A stretch of DNA of 64,000 bases, taken from positions 1-64,000 of the forward strand of contig NZ_FOAN01000010.1 in assembly GCF_900109525.1 (NCBI RefSeq), read 5' to 3'. Position numbers and translations under genes: made by a program. This stretch comes from Allobosea lupini (GTDB taxonomy: Bacteria; Pseudomonadota; Alphaproteobacteria; Rhizobiales; Beijerinckiaceae). The notes under the pieces are model-generated. The model saw only the letters and a list, made by a program, of their open reading frames with translations, was not told where the DNA came from and made no database searches. Positions 52,677 through 61,197 of the stretch are shown here, piece after piece; the stretch's first letter is position 1; every line of letters starts with the position of its first letter.

Positions 52677-53692
52677 GAGCGGCCCTCCGCATCATTGCGC
52701 CGTCCAAAGGCCGCCTTCAGCCCGGCGACGACGCCCTTCGGCATGATCATCACGGTCAGCACGAAGACGAGGCCGACGATGAGCTGCCAGCGATCGGTGT
52801 AGGACGAGACATAGGTCTGGATGCCGAGATAGATCGCCGCGCCGATGAAGGCGCCGTAGAGCGAGCCGACGCCGCCGATCACCAGCATGATGATCATCAT
52901 CGCCGACATCGTCCAATGCACGGCATTGGGGCCGACATACTGGTTGACGAAGGGATAGAGCGCCCCGGCCGCACCGGCGATGGCGCCGGAGGCGAGCAGC
53001 GCCATCAGGCGGATACGCGGGATCGAATAACCGAGCGCGCTCATCCGGAGCTGGCGCTCGCGGGTGCCGAGCAGGGCCCGGCCGATCGGCGCATCGACGA
53101 AGGAGCGGGCGGCAAGGAACGCGACGAGCGCCAGCACCAGTGCGGCGAGATAGAGCGCGACGCCGTTGTTGAGCGGGATCGTGGCGAAGCCGGTGTGCAG
53201 GGTCAGCACCGGGAAGCCGCGCAGGCCGTCGGCACCGCCGGTGACCTCCCGCCAGTGGAACACAACCTCCCAGACGATCTGGCCGACGATCAGGCTGAGG
53301 ATCAGGAAGAATAGGGCGATGGTGCGCATCACCACGACGCCCATCAACAGCGCCGCCGCCATGCCGGTGGCGATGCCGACGGCGAGCATCACCACGACAT
53401 CGGCGCCGAGCGTCTGCGCCGCGATCGCCGCGGCATAGGCCGCGCCGCCGAAGAAGACGGCATGGCCGAGCGAGACCAGCCCGCCGAAGCCGACCAGCAA
53501 ATCGAGGCTGAGCACGGCCGTGCCGATGATCAGGATCTCGGCGAGGAAACGCAGCTGGTAGTCGCCGGCGAAGAGCAGGGGAGCCGCAGCGGCGAGCGCA
53601 AGCAATGCCAGCCTCGCGGCCATCGGCAGGCTGCGCCGCTCACTGGCGGGGCGCGCTTCCACGCGGCCGGTCCCGTCGGTGATCGAGCTCAT
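52673..53692 (-). CDS. livM: ABC transporter permease, LivM type
   Basis: A 339-residue permease with about ten membrane segments. ATG at 53692 overlaps the livH stop (ATGA); a much longer frame upstream is only a shadow of livH and the binding-protein gene. The cytoplasmic coupling loop is LLGTRERQLRMSALGYSIPRIRLMALLASGAIAGAAGALY, and GGVGSLYGAFIGAAIYLGIQTYVS is the conserved C-terminal motif. LivM pairs with LivH to form the membrane channel. Confidence 0.92.
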   Translation of the reverse strand: MSSITDGTGRVEARPASERRSLPMAARLALLALAAAAPLLFAGDYQLRFLAEILIIGTAVLSLDLLVGFGGLVSLGHAVFFGGAAYAAAIAAQTLGADVVVMLAVGIATGMAAALLMGVVVMRTIALFFLILSLIVGQIVWEVVFHWREVTGGADGLRGFPVLTLHTGFATIPLNNGVALYLAALVLALVAFLAARSFVDAPIGRALLGTRERQLRMSALGYSIPRIRLMALLASGAIAGAAGALYPFVNQYVGPNAVHWTMSAMMIIMLVIGGVGSLYGAFIGAAIYLGIQTYVSSYTDRWQLIVGLVFVLTVMIMPKGVVAGLKAAFGRRNDAEGRS

Positions 53693-54558
53693 ACCTGCCT
53701 CACCTTCCTGGCGACCAGGCCTTCGGGCAGCGCGACCAGCAGCGCGGCCATGACGGCAAGGGCGACGACGTTTGAGAATTCCGGCACCCAGACCTTGGAG
53801 AAGGTCATGGCGAAGCCGAGCAGGAGCGCGCTCAGCACGGTGCCGCGGAAGGTGCCGAGCCCGCCGGCGACGACGACGATCAGCGCCAGGATCAGCACCT
53901 CCTCGTCGAGGCCGGGATAGGCGGAGAGGATGCCCGCCCCGAGCGCGCCGGAAATGCCGCCGAGACCCGCCGAGATCACCAGCACGGCGGTGAAGATCCG
54001 GCGCGTGTCGAGACCGAGCGTCTCGACGAAGCCGCGATCGGTAACGCAGGCCCTGACCACCGCGCCCCAGATGGTGCGGTCGATCACGAACCAGAGCGCG
54101 AAGGCGAGCGCCGCGCCGAAGCCGATGATGAAGAGCCGGTAGATCGGGAACGGCATGTCCATGATGAAGACGACGCCGCGCAGCGCTTCCGGGATTTCCG
54201 CCGAGAGGATCTGCGCGCCGAAACCCCAGCGCATCAGGTCGGCGAAGATCACCGACAGGCCGTAGGTCAAGAGCACCTGCATCAGATGGGTTCGTGCGTA
54301 GAACTGCCGGAACGGGAAGCGTTCCAGCAGGAAGCCGGCAAGGCCGGCGGCTACAAAGGCAACCGGAAAGGCGAGCCACCAGGGCGCGCCCGAAGCCAGC
54401 CAGTAGACGCCGATATAGGCGCCGAGCAGGAAGAAGGAGCCGTGGGTCAGGTTGACGAAATTCATCAGGTTGAGCACCACCGACAGGCCGAGCCCGGTCA
54501 GCAGCAGGAGCATCGAGAACGACAGCGCGTTCAGGCTCTGGACGGCGTAGAAGCCCAC
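53689..54558 (-). CDS. livH: ABC transporter permease, LivH type
   Basis: A 289-residue permease with about eight membrane helices. Conserved parts are GLGLSVVLNLMNFVNLTHGSFFLLGAYIG near the N-terminus, the coupling region RACVTDRGFVETLGLDTRRIFTAVLVISAGLGGISGALG, and IVVVAGGLGTFRGTVLSALLLGF. ATG at 54558; the binding-protein gene ends 21 bases upstream. Second gene of the operon. Confidence 0.92.
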   Translation of the reverse strand: MGFYAVQSLNALSFSMLLLLTGLGLSVVLNLMNFVNLTHGSFFLLGAYIGVYWLASGAPWWLAFPVAFVAAGLAGFLLERFPFRQFYARTHLMQVLLTYGLSVIFADLMRWGFGAQILSAEIPEALRGVVFIMDMPFPIYRLFIIGFGAALAFALWFVIDRTIWGAVVRACVTDRGFVETLGLDTRRIFTAVLVISAGLGGISGALGAGILSAYPGLDEEVLILALIVVVAGGLGTFRGTVLSALLLGFAMTFSKVWVPEFSNVVALAVMAALLVALPEGLVARKVRQV

Positions 54559-54579
54559 GGGAAAGCTCCTTCGTAGACC

Positions 54580-55782
54580 TCAGGCCACCGGGCCCGGATC
54601 GCGCACGGCCTTGTAGGTGTGAATCACCTGGTTGACCGGGCCGCCGGTGCTGTCCTTGATCTCGTTGACGTAGATGTCGAGGATCGCCTGGTTGTTGCGC
54701 GGATCGAACGGCATCGGCCCAAACACCGTCTCGACCTCCTTGGCGAGCAGCGCCTCCTTGACCTTCTCCTTGTTGGAGAGATCGCCCTGGACGCGCTCGA
54801 TTGCGGCCTTGATCACCTGGCCGGTGACATAGCCGGCCGTGCCCATCTCGCCGGGCATGGCGTTGCGGGCGGCCTGATAGGCCCTGGTGAAGGCGGCCGA
54901 GCTCGGCGCCGTCGGCGACTGGTTGCAGGTGTTGAGCCCGCCCAGAGCCGCTTCCTTGACGGCCGAAACCACGTCTTCCTGATCGAACAGCGCGCCGCTG
55001 CCGATCAGCTTGACCTTGCCGTGCAGGCGATACTCGCGCATCTGACGCAGGAAGCGCACCGCGTCCGAGCCGGCGAAGAAGGAGAAGATGAATTCGGGCT
55101 TCTCGGCCGCGATCGTCGTCAGCAGCGGCCCGAAATCGGTGGTGCCCAGCGGCGCCCAGAGCTGCTTGCCGACCTTGCCGCCCTGCTGCTGGTAGCTCGC
55201 GACGAAATCGCCGACGGATTCGCGGCCGGCGGCGTAGTCGGCGGCGATGGTCAGGCAGCCGGACTTGCCGAGCTTCTCGAAAGCCCACTGGCCGGCGGTG
55301 TGGCCGAGCATCCAGTTGGTCTTGGTCGGCCGGAAGACGAAGGGGCTTGCCGCCTTGCGGGCAAGATCATTGGCCGAGCCGGCCGAGATGAAGGTCAGTG
55401 CCTTGGCCTCGGTCACCACGTCGCGGACGGCGAGCGCCACCGCCGAGGAAATCACCCCGGAGACGATGTCGACATTGTCCTGCCCGAGGAGCTTGCGGAA
55501 CTTGCGCACGCCCTCGTCGGGCTTGGCCTGATCGTCCTCGACGATCAATTCGACGGCGCGGCCGGCGAGCTTGCCGCCATTCTCGGCCAGGAACATCTGC
55601 ATGCCGGCGCGCATGCTCTCGCCGAGCGCCGTGAACGGCCCCGACAGCGAGGTCACCATGCCGATCTTCAGCGGCTCGCTGGCGCTCTGCGCCAAAGCCG
55701 GCGCGCCGATCGCGCCTGAGAGGGCGGTAGCGCCCGCAGTCGCGAGGAAGCTGCGGCGGGACAGCGGAAAGCGCTCGGTCAT
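54580..55782 (-). CDS. ABC transporter substrate-binding protein (Leu/Ile/Val type)
   Basis: A 400-residue periplasmic type I binding protein. The signal peptide has a twin-arginine-like motif SRRSFLATAG, so export may be by Tat. The family core is EPLKIGMVTSLSGPFTALGESMRAGMQMFLAENGGKLAGRAVELIVEDDQAKPDEGVRKFRKLLGQDNVDIVSGVISS. It captures the solute for LivHMGF. It is the first gene of the minus-strand catabolic operon. In this family many members bind aromatic acids instead of amino acids. Upstream is a 255-base divergent region with two palindromes. Confidence 0.93.
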   Translation of the reverse strand: MTERFPLSRRSFLATAGATALSGAIGAPALAQSASEPLKIGMVTSLSGPFTALGESMRAGMQMFLAENGGKLAGRAVELIVEDDQAKPDEGVRKFRKLLGQDNVDIVSGVISSAVALAVRDVVTEAKALTFISAGSANDLARKAASPFVFRPTKTNWMLGHTAGQWAFEKLGKSGCLTIAADYAAGRESVGDFVASYQQQGGKVGKQLWAPLGTTDFGPLLTTIAAEKPEFIFSFFAGSDAVRFLRQMREYRLHGKVKLIGSGALFDQEDVVSAVKEAALGGLNTCNQSPTAPSSAAFTRAYQAARNAMPGEMGTAGYVTGQVIKAAIERVQGDLSNKEKVKEALLAKEVETVFGPMPFDPRNNQAILDIYVNEIKDSTGGPVNQVIHTYKAVRDPGPVA

Positions 55783-55921
55783 GGGACGTCCTCCAACGGG
55801 GCGATCTTGGTGCCACTCGATTGGCCGGCATCCGATCAGAACGGCTTTGGCCTGTCAATATTATTTCGATATTTTTTCGACGGACTGAATCCGCCTCCGC
55901 GCGGTCTCTTATAGAGAACCC

Positions 55922-55942
55922 CTTTAATTATAGGAATTAAAG
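55922..55942. promoter_or_regulatory. Inverted repeat in the transporter/GntR divergent region
   Basis: CTTTAATT, five bases, AATTAAAG: arms of eight bases, perfect. It lies 95 bases before the GntR start and 139 bases before the binding-protein start, in an AT-rich patch. Likely an operator for the adjacent GntR regulator. Confidence 0.6.
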
Positions 55943-55980
55943 AGATTTTGGTCGGCAATGATCAGTGCCATCAGGATTGT

Positions 55981-55992
55981 AATTTCGAAATT
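55981..55992. promoter_or_regulatory. Twelve-base palindrome upstream of the GntR gene
   Basis: AATTTCGAAATT is a perfect palindrome 45 bases before the GntR start codon. AT-rich but with a central TCGA. A second candidate operator, possibly for autoregulation. Confidence 0.5.
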
Positions 55993-56037
55993 TGATGCTA
56001 GAGAGAGCTATCGACAACAGGAGCTGCGTGCTTCGGA

Positions 56038-56754
56038 ATGTCCGCATCCGACAAGACCCTGGCCGACAGGACCTACCGCCAATTGCGCGGCGATATCGTC
56101 AACGGCCGGCTCGCGGCCGGTAGCAAGCTGAAGCTCGAAGGCCTGGCGCAGGACTACGAGGTCGGCATGTCGCCGCTGCGCGAGGCGCTCGCCCGCCTGA
56201 TGGGCGACCTGCTCGTCGTCTCGGAAGGGCAGCGCGGCTTCTGGGTGGCGCCACTTTCGCTCGACGAGCTCGACGACGTGTCCCGCGTCCGTGCCCTGAT
56301 CGAGACCGAGGCGCTCAACGCCGCGATCCGAAATGGCGATGCGGCGTGGGAGCGCGACGTCGCGGCAGCGTTCGAGGCGCTGGCGGCGGTCGAGGAGCAT
56401 CTCCCGCATACCAGCGAGGCGCTGCCGCCGGAACAGCTTGAAACCTGGGAAGCGCGCAACCGCGCCTTCCATGCCGCTCTGGTCTCGGCCGCCGGCTCGC
56501 CGATGCTGATCAAGCTGCGCGACCTGCTCTACCAGCAGTCCGAGCGCTATCGCCGCGTCTCGCTCAACGTCTCGCGCGGTTGGCGCAACGTCCATGACGA
56601 GCACCGCGCCATCTACGACGCGACGATGCAGCGCAACGCGCTGCGGGCCTGCCGGATGACCGAGCTGCATCTCTCCCGCACGGCCGAAGAGGTGCGCAAG
56701 GCGATGGCCGCGCTGGCGCAGGACGACGACCAGGTTTCCGGAGGCAAAGCGTGA
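56038..56754 (+). CDS. GntR-family (FCD) transcriptional regulator
   Basis: A 238-residue regulator with ATG at 56038. The N-terminal winged helix-turn-helix is LADRTYRQLRGDIVNGRLAAGSKLKLEGLAQDYEVGMSPLREALARLMGDLLVVSEGQRGFWVAPLS. The C-terminal FCD domain has DVSRVRALIETEALNAAIRNGD, NRAFHAALVSAAGSPMLIKLRDLLYQQSERYRRVSL and DEHRAIYDATMQRNALRACRMTELHL, with His residues for a metal site. Such regulators typically respond to carboxylic acids. It is divergent from the transporter operon, and its last bases overlap the next start (GTGA), so it leads the downstream operon. Confidence 0.92.
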   Translation: MSASDKTLADRTYRQLRGDIVNGRLAAGSKLKLEGLAQDYEVGMSPLREALARLMGDLLVVSEGQRGFWVAPLSLDELDDVSRVRALIETEALNAAIRNGDAAWERDVAAAFEALAAVEEHLPHTSEALPPEQLETWEARNRAFHAALVSAAGSPMLIKLRDLLYQQSERYRRVSLNVSRGWRNVHDEHRAIYDATMQRNALRACRMTELHLSRTAEEVRKAMAALAQDDDQVSGGKA

Positions 56755-57491
56755 GCGGTTTTGATCTGAGCGGGAAGACCATTCTGGTCACTGGTGCGGC
56801 AGGCGGTATCGGCGCGGTGACGGCGCAGGTCCTGGCGGGCCTCGGCGCCAGGCTCGTCCTCACAGACCGCATCTCCTGCGAGGCGACGATCGCGGGGCTC
56901 GGCGAGAAGGCGGGCGGCGCCCGCGAGATCGTCATCGACCTGCTCGACGGCGATGCGCCCCGGCGCCTGTCGGAACTGGCCGGGCCGATCGATGCCGCCG
57001 TCCTCGGCGCCGGCATCTACCGCCCACTCGACTGGGATGACGATGGCTGGGACGAGGTCGCCGAGACGACGCTCTCGCTCAACCTGATGGCGCCGATGCG
57101 CCTGGCGCGCGAGCTCGTGCCCGCCATGGCGGCGCGTGGCGGTGGACGGGTTGTCCTCGTCGGCTCGATCGTCGCGGCGACCGGCGGCTCCTTCCCCGGC
57201 GTCGGCCCGCATTACGCGGCGTCGAAGGGCGGCCTGCACACGCTGGTGCGCTGGCTCGCCGCCCGCTTCGGAGGGCAGGGCGTGCTGGTCAACGGCGTTG
57301 CGCCGGGGATCACCGACACGGCCATGGTCGGCGTCCACGATCTCTCGGGCGCGCTGGCGAAGCATCCGCTCGGCCGGGCCGCCCGGCCGGAGGAGATCGC
57401 CTGGCCGATCGCCTTCCTCTGCTCACCGGCGGCGAGCTTCGTCTCCGGCGCCATCCTCGACGTGAACGGCGGCGCGATGATGCGCCCATGA
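56751..57491 (+). CDS. SDR-family oxidoreductase
   Basis: A 246-residue short-chain dehydrogenase. GTG start at 56751 overlaps the GntR stop. Cofactor motif TGAAGGIG, then VLGAG near residue 85 (a variant of NNAG). The catalytic Ser is in VLVGSIVAATGG, and Tyr/Lys in HYAASKGGL. The end is GAILDVNGGAMMRP. It may oxidise a cis-diol or alcohol to feed the ring-cleavage enzymes on the other strand, which is inference. The aldehyde dehydrogenase gene follows after 27 bases. Confidence 0.87.
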   Translation: MSGFDLSGKTILVTGAAGGIGAVTAQVLAGLGARLVLTDRISCEATIAGLGEKAGGAREIVIDLLDGDAPRRLSELAGPIDAAVLGAGIYRPLDWDDDGWDEVAETTLSLNLMAPMRLARELVPAMAARGGGRVVLVGSIVAATGGSFPGVGPHYAASKGGLHTLVRWLAARFGGQGVLVNGVAPGITDTAMVGVHDLSGALAKHPLGRAARPEEIAWPIAFLCSPAASFVSGAILDVNGGAMMRP

Positions 57492-57518
57492 CGACATGAC
57501 CAGACCGGGAGTGAGACG

Positions 57519-59024
57519 ATGAACAGCGCCGTTCCGCGCTACCAGGGCGCTGCCGCCAGCGCCGAGACCGCCCGCCTGTCGCATTTCATCGACGGGCGCT
57601 TCGTGCCGGCCGGTCGCAGCAGCTTCGAGAACCGCCACCCGGCGACGGGCGAGCTGATCAACCTCGTGCCGGAGGCCGATTCGGCCGCGATCGACGATGC
57701 GGTCAAGGCGGCCAGGCGCGCGCTCAAGGGCCCGTGGGGCAAGATGAGCGAGCAGCAGCGCTCGGCCATCCTGCGCAAGGTCGCCGACGGGATCATGGCC
57801 CGCTTCGACGACTTCCTCGCCGCCGAGGTGCTCGACACCGGCAAGCCCAAGAGCCTCGCCTCGCATATCGACATTCCGCGCGGCGCCGCGAACTTCAACG
57901 TCTTCGCCGACCAGGTGCTGACGCTCTCGACCGAGACCTTCCGCATGGCGACGCCGGACGGGGCAGGGGCGCTGAACTATGCGATCCGCGGGCCGCGCGG
58001 CGTCATCGCCGTAGTCTGCCCGTGGAACCTGCCGCTGCTGCTGATGACCTGGAAGGTCGCGCCGGCGCTCGCCTGCGGCAACACCGTCGTGGTCAAGCCC
58101 TCCGAGGAGACGCCGACCACGGCGACCCTGCTCGGCGAGATCATGAACGAGGCCGGCGTGCCCCCCGGCGTCTACAATGTCGTGCACGGCTTCGGCGAGG
58201 ACAGCGCCGGCGAATACCTGACCAGCCATCCGCTGGTGGATGGCATCACCTTCACCGGCGAGACCCGGACGGGCGAGGCGATCATGCGCGCCGCGTCGAG
58301 GGGCGTCCGTCCCGTCTCGCTCGAGCTCGGCGGCAAGAACGCCTCGCTGGTCTTCGCCGATTGCGACATGGACAAGGCGATCGAGGGCGTCGGTCGCGCC
58401 GTCTTCGCCAATTGCGGCCAGGTCTGCTTGGGTACCGAGCGCGTCTACGTGGAGCGGCCGATCTTCGATCAGTTCACCCAGCGGCTGAAGCAGGCGGCTG
58501 AAAAGCTGAAGCCGGGCAACCCGTTCGAGGCCGCGACCACGCTTGGCCCGCTGATCAGCCAGGTCCACCGCGATAAGGTGTTGTCCTACTACGCCAAGGC
58601 GAAGGCCGAGGGGGCTGAGATCGTCACCGGGGGAGGCATCCCCGAGCTGCCGGCGCCGTATTCCGCCGGCTCCTTCGTCGAGCCGACGATCTGGACCGGT
58701 CTCTCCGAGGCTTCGGCGGTGATGCGCGAGGAGATCTTCGGGCCATGCTGCAACATCGTGCCCTTCGACGAGGAGGATGCCGTGATCGCGCTGGCGAACG
58801 ACAGCTCCTACGGCCTCGCCACCTCGATCTGGACGCAGAACCTGACGCGGGCTCATCGCGTCGCGGCGCAGGTCGAGGTCGGCATCACCTGGGTGAACTC
58901 CTGGTTTCTGCGCGATCTGCGCACCCCCTTCGGCGGCTCGAAGCAATCAGGCATCGGCCGCGAGGGCGGCGTGCACTCGATGGAGTTCTACACCGAGCTG
59001 CGCAACGTCTGCGTCAAGCTCTGA
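57519..59024 (+). CDS. Aldehyde dehydrogenase (semialdehyde type)
   Basis: A 501-residue NAD(P)-dependent aldehyde dehydrogenase. The Rossmann region is VVCPWNLPLLLMTWKVAPALACGNTVVVKPSEETPTT, the general-base Glu in LELGGKNASLVF, and the catalytic Cys in FANCGQVCLGTERVYVE. The end is PFGGSKQSGIGREGGVHSMEFYTELRNVCVKL. Similarity of style is closest to 5-carboxymethyl-2-hydroxymuconate semialdehyde dehydrogenase (HpaE) and 2-hydroxymuconate semialdehyde dehydrogenases. This fits the hydratase and aldolase that follow. The gap to the hydratase gene is 93 bases. Confidence 0.88.
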   Translation: MNSAVPRYQGAAASAETARLSHFIDGRFVPAGRSSFENRHPATGELINLVPEADSAAIDDAVKAARRALKGPWGKMSEQQRSAILRKVADGIMARFDDFLAAEVLDTGKPKSLASHIDIPRGAANFNVFADQVLTLSTETFRMATPDGAGALNYAIRGPRGVIAVVCPWNLPLLLMTWKVAPALACGNTVVVKPSEETPTTATLLGEIMNEAGVPPGVYNVVHGFGEDSAGEYLTSHPLVDGITFTGETRTGEAIMRAASRGVRPVSLELGGKNASLVFADCDMDKAIEGVGRAVFANCGQVCLGTERVYVERPIFDQFTQRLKQAAEKLKPGNPFEAATTLGPLISQVHRDKVLSYYAKAKAEGAEIVTGGGIPELPAPYSAGSFVEPTIWTGLSEASAVMREEIFGPCCNIVPFDEEDAVIALANDSSYGLATSIWTQNLTRAHRVAAQVEVGITWVNSWFLRDLRTPFGGSKQSGIGREGGVHSMEFYTELRNVCVKL

Positions 59025-59117
59025 AGCTCCCGACGCTTTCACCCGCCACACCTGGCGGTCGCTTGCGACTGCCGTCTCCACACGCGCGATCAGCGCAACA
59101 GGTCATAGGAAGCGTCC

Positions 59118-59900
59118 ATGCTGACGGAAGCCCAGCGCGCGCAGGTGGTGCGCTCCCTGCTCGAGAGCCATCGCACCAAGAAGCAGGGCGAGCGGCCCTC
59201 GCAGATGTTCCCGGAGATCGAGATCGCCGATTCCTATGCGATCTCCTCGGCGGTGGCGCAGGAGCGGGTCAAGGCCGGCGCCCGCATCATCGGCCACAAG
59301 ATCGGCCTGACCTCGAAGGCGATGCAGGCCTCCTCGAAGATCGACGAGCCCGATTACGGCTATCTCTTCGACGACCTTCTCCTGAACGACGGTGCCAAGG
59401 TGAAGTTCGAGAATTTCTGCGTGCCGCGCGTCGAGCCGGAGCTGACCTTCATCCTGAAGGAGCCGCTGAAGGGGCCGGGCATCGGGCTGATCGACGTGCT
59501 GCGGGCGACCGAATATGTCGTGCCCTCGATCGAGATCATCGATGCGCGGGTCACCGAGCCGCGCAAGATCTTCGACACGGTCGCCGACAATGGCGCCGCC
59601 GCCGGCATCGTGCTGGGCGGGCGGCCGGTCCGGCCTGAAGATGTCGACCTGCGCTGGGTCGGCGCGATCTTCTACCGCAACTCCGAGATCGAGGAGACCG
59701 GCCTCGCCGCCGGCGTGCTCGGCCATCCCGCCATGGCGATCGCCTGGCTCGCCAACAAGCTCGCGCCCTTCGACATCACCCTACAGCCGGGCGACCTGAT
59801 GCTGTCGGGTTCCTTCACTCGGCCGGTCTGGGCTAACAAGGGCGACACGCTGCATGCCGATTTCGGGCCGCTCGGTAGCGTCTCCGTGCAGTTCGTCTGA
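59118..59900 (+). CDS. hpaH: 2-oxo-hept-3-ene-1,7-dioate hydratase-like protein
   Basis: A 260-residue protein of the FAH-like 2-hydroxypentadienoate hydratase family. The Mg2+/substrate segments are GARIIGHKIGLTSKAMQ, then VEPELTFILKEPLKGPG with the Glu pair, ATEYVVPSIEIIDARV, and AAGIVLGGRPVRP. HpaH adds water to 2-oxohept-3-enedioate in the homoprotocatechuate pathway; related DmpE-type enzymes use 2-hydroxypenta-2,4-dienoate. The neighbouring HpaI-like aldolase favours the HpaH role. It is followed by the aldolase after 14 bases. Confidence 0.82.
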   Translation: MLTEAQRAQVVRSLLESHRTKKQGERPSQMFPEIEIADSYAISSAVAQERVKAGARIIGHKIGLTSKAMQASSKIDEPDYGYLFDDLLLNDGAKVKFENFCVPRVEPELTFILKEPLKGPGIGLIDVLRATEYVVPSIEIIDARVTEPRKIFDTVADNGAAAGIVLGGRPVRPEDVDLRWVGAIFYRNSEIEETGLAAGVLGHPAMAIAWLANKLAPFDITLQPGDLMLSGSFTRPVWANKGDTLHADFGPLGSVSVQFV

Positions 59901-59914
59901 AGGATCGCTCGCCA

Positions 59915-60676
59915 ATGGATCTGCCCCGCAACACCTTCAAGGCCGCGCTCGCCCGCGGCGAACTGCAGATCGGGCTGTGGAGCAGCCTGTGCAGCCCGAT
60001 CGTCGCCGAGCTCATCGGCCATAGCGGCTTCGACTGGATCCTGGTCGACACCGAGCACTCGCCCAACGAGCCGCCGGCGGTTCTCGCCCAGCTCCAGGCG
60101 CTGCAGGCCGGCACTGCGACGCCGATTGTGCGCCCGGCCTGGAACGATCCGGTGCTGCTGAAGCGCCTGCTCGACATCGGCACGCAGGCCGTGCTGGTGC
60201 CCTTCGTCCAGACTGCCGAGGAAGCCGCCAAGGCGGTCGCCGCCTGCCGCTATCCGCCGGCCGGCATCCGCGGCATCACCGTGAGCGGGCGCGGCAGCCG
60301 TTATGGCCGCGTGCCCGACTATCTCAAGCGCGCCGATGCCGAGATCTGCGTGCTCGTCCAGGTCGAGACCGGCGAGGCCTTGGCGCAGCTCGAGGCGATC
60401 GCCTCGGTCGATGGCGTCGACGGCGTCTTCATCGGCCCGGCCGATCTCTCCGCCTCGCTCGGCCATATCGGCAACCCCGGCCACCCCGAAGTCCAGGCCG
60501 CGATCAAAGGCGCGGTCGAGAGGCTTACGGCCGTCGGCAAGCCGGCCGGCATTCTGACGCCGTCCGAAGCCGATGCACGGCGCTATATCGAATGGGGCTA
60601 TCGCTTCGTCGCGGTCGGCTCGGATCTCGGCCTGCTGACCAAGCACGCCGACGCGCTGGCGAAGGCGTTCCGATAG
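59915..60676 (+). CDS. hpaI: HpcH/HpaI family aldolase
   Basis: A 253-residue class II, metal-dependent aldolase of the 4-hydroxy-2-oxoheptanedioate aldolase type, releasing pyruvate and succinic semialdehyde. The motif DWILVDTEHSPNEPP holds the catalytic His48, TPIVRPAWNDP holds the conserved Arg, and the metal/Glu segment is EICVLVQVETGEALAQLEAI with VDGVFIGPADLSASLG. Length matches HpaI (about 255-265). The HpaI name is by resemblance; other substrates such as 2-keto-3-deoxy-rhamnonate are possible. It ends the operon. Confidence 0.85.
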   Translation: MDLPRNTFKAALARGELQIGLWSSLCSPIVAELIGHSGFDWILVDTEHSPNEPPAVLAQLQALQAGTATPIVRPAWNDPVLLKRLLDIGTQAVLVPFVQTAEEAAKAVAACRYPPAGIRGITVSGRGSRYGRVPDYLKRADAEICVLVQVETGEALAQLEAIASVDGVDGVFIGPADLSASLGHIGNPGHPEVQAAIKGAVERLTAVGKPAGILTPSEADARRYIEWGYRFVAVGSDLGLLTKHADALAKAFR

Positions 60677-60712
60677 GCAGCACCCCCCGCCCTGACCGGA
60701 CATCAGCCTTCC

Positions 60713-60754
60713 ATGCAAAGAGGCCCCGCAGTTGCCTGCGGGGCCTCTTTGCAT
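60713..60754. terminator. Bidirectional terminator between hpaI and dksA
   Basis: A perfect 19-base-pair stem around a TTGC loop, with AAAGAGG and CCTCTTT at its base, lies between two convergent genes. It can end transcription from both sides; the T residues are within the stem. Confidence 0.9.
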
Positions 60755-60774
60755 GAGCGCGATGCGCGCATTCC

Positions 60775-61197
60775 TCAATCGTCCCGGAACACCCGCTCAT
60801 TACGCTCGTGGCGCTCCTGCGCCTCCAGCGAAAGCGTCGCGATCGGGCGGGCTTCCAGGCGCTTCAGCGAGATCGGCTCGCCGGTCTCCTCGCAATAGCC
60901 GTAGGAGCCGTCCTCGATGCGGGAGAGCGCGGCGTCGATCTTCGAGATCAGCTTGCGCTGGCGATCGCGGGCGCGCAGCTCGATGGCGCGATCCGTCTCG
61001 GAGGAGGCGCGATCGGCGATGTCCGGATGGTTCTCGCTCTCGCTCTGCAAGGTGACCAGGGTCTCCTTGGCCTCCTTGAGAATCTCGTCCTTCCAGGCGA
61101 GCAGTTTGCTGCGGAAATACTCCCGCTGCCGCTCGTTCATGAACGGCTCGCTGTCGGAGGGCTTGTAGTCAGGGGCAAGACTAATCTGCTTCGACAT
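60775..61197 (-). CDS. dksA: DksA-family transcription factor with C-T-S-A motif
   Basis: A 140-residue protein that binds the RNA polymerase secondary channel and works with ppGpp. The coiled-coil tip keeps the essential D-x-x-D-x-A (Asp59, Asp62, Ala64). The globular end has YCEETGEPISLKRLEARPIATLSLEAQE, which is the DksA zinc-finger site, but only the first of four Cys is kept: positions 102, 105, 123 and 126 are Cys, Thr, Ser and Ala. Zinc-free C-T-S-A DksA proteins are known (Pseudomonas DksA2), so this can be active. Monocistronic. Confidence 0.93.
   Translation of the reverse strand: MSKQISLAPDYKPSDSEPFMNERQREYFRSKLLAWKDEILKEAKETLVTLQSESENHPDIADRASSETDRAIELRARDRQRKLISKIDAALSRIEDGSYGYCEETGEPISLKRLEARPIATLSLEAQERHERNERVFRDD

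Noticed and set aside
52673..55288. 871-codon minus-strand frame that might be a binding-protein/permease fusion
   Set aside because: Only its last 339 residues are LivM; the earlier part is an out-of-frame reading of livH and the binding-protein gene, which are intact in their own frames.
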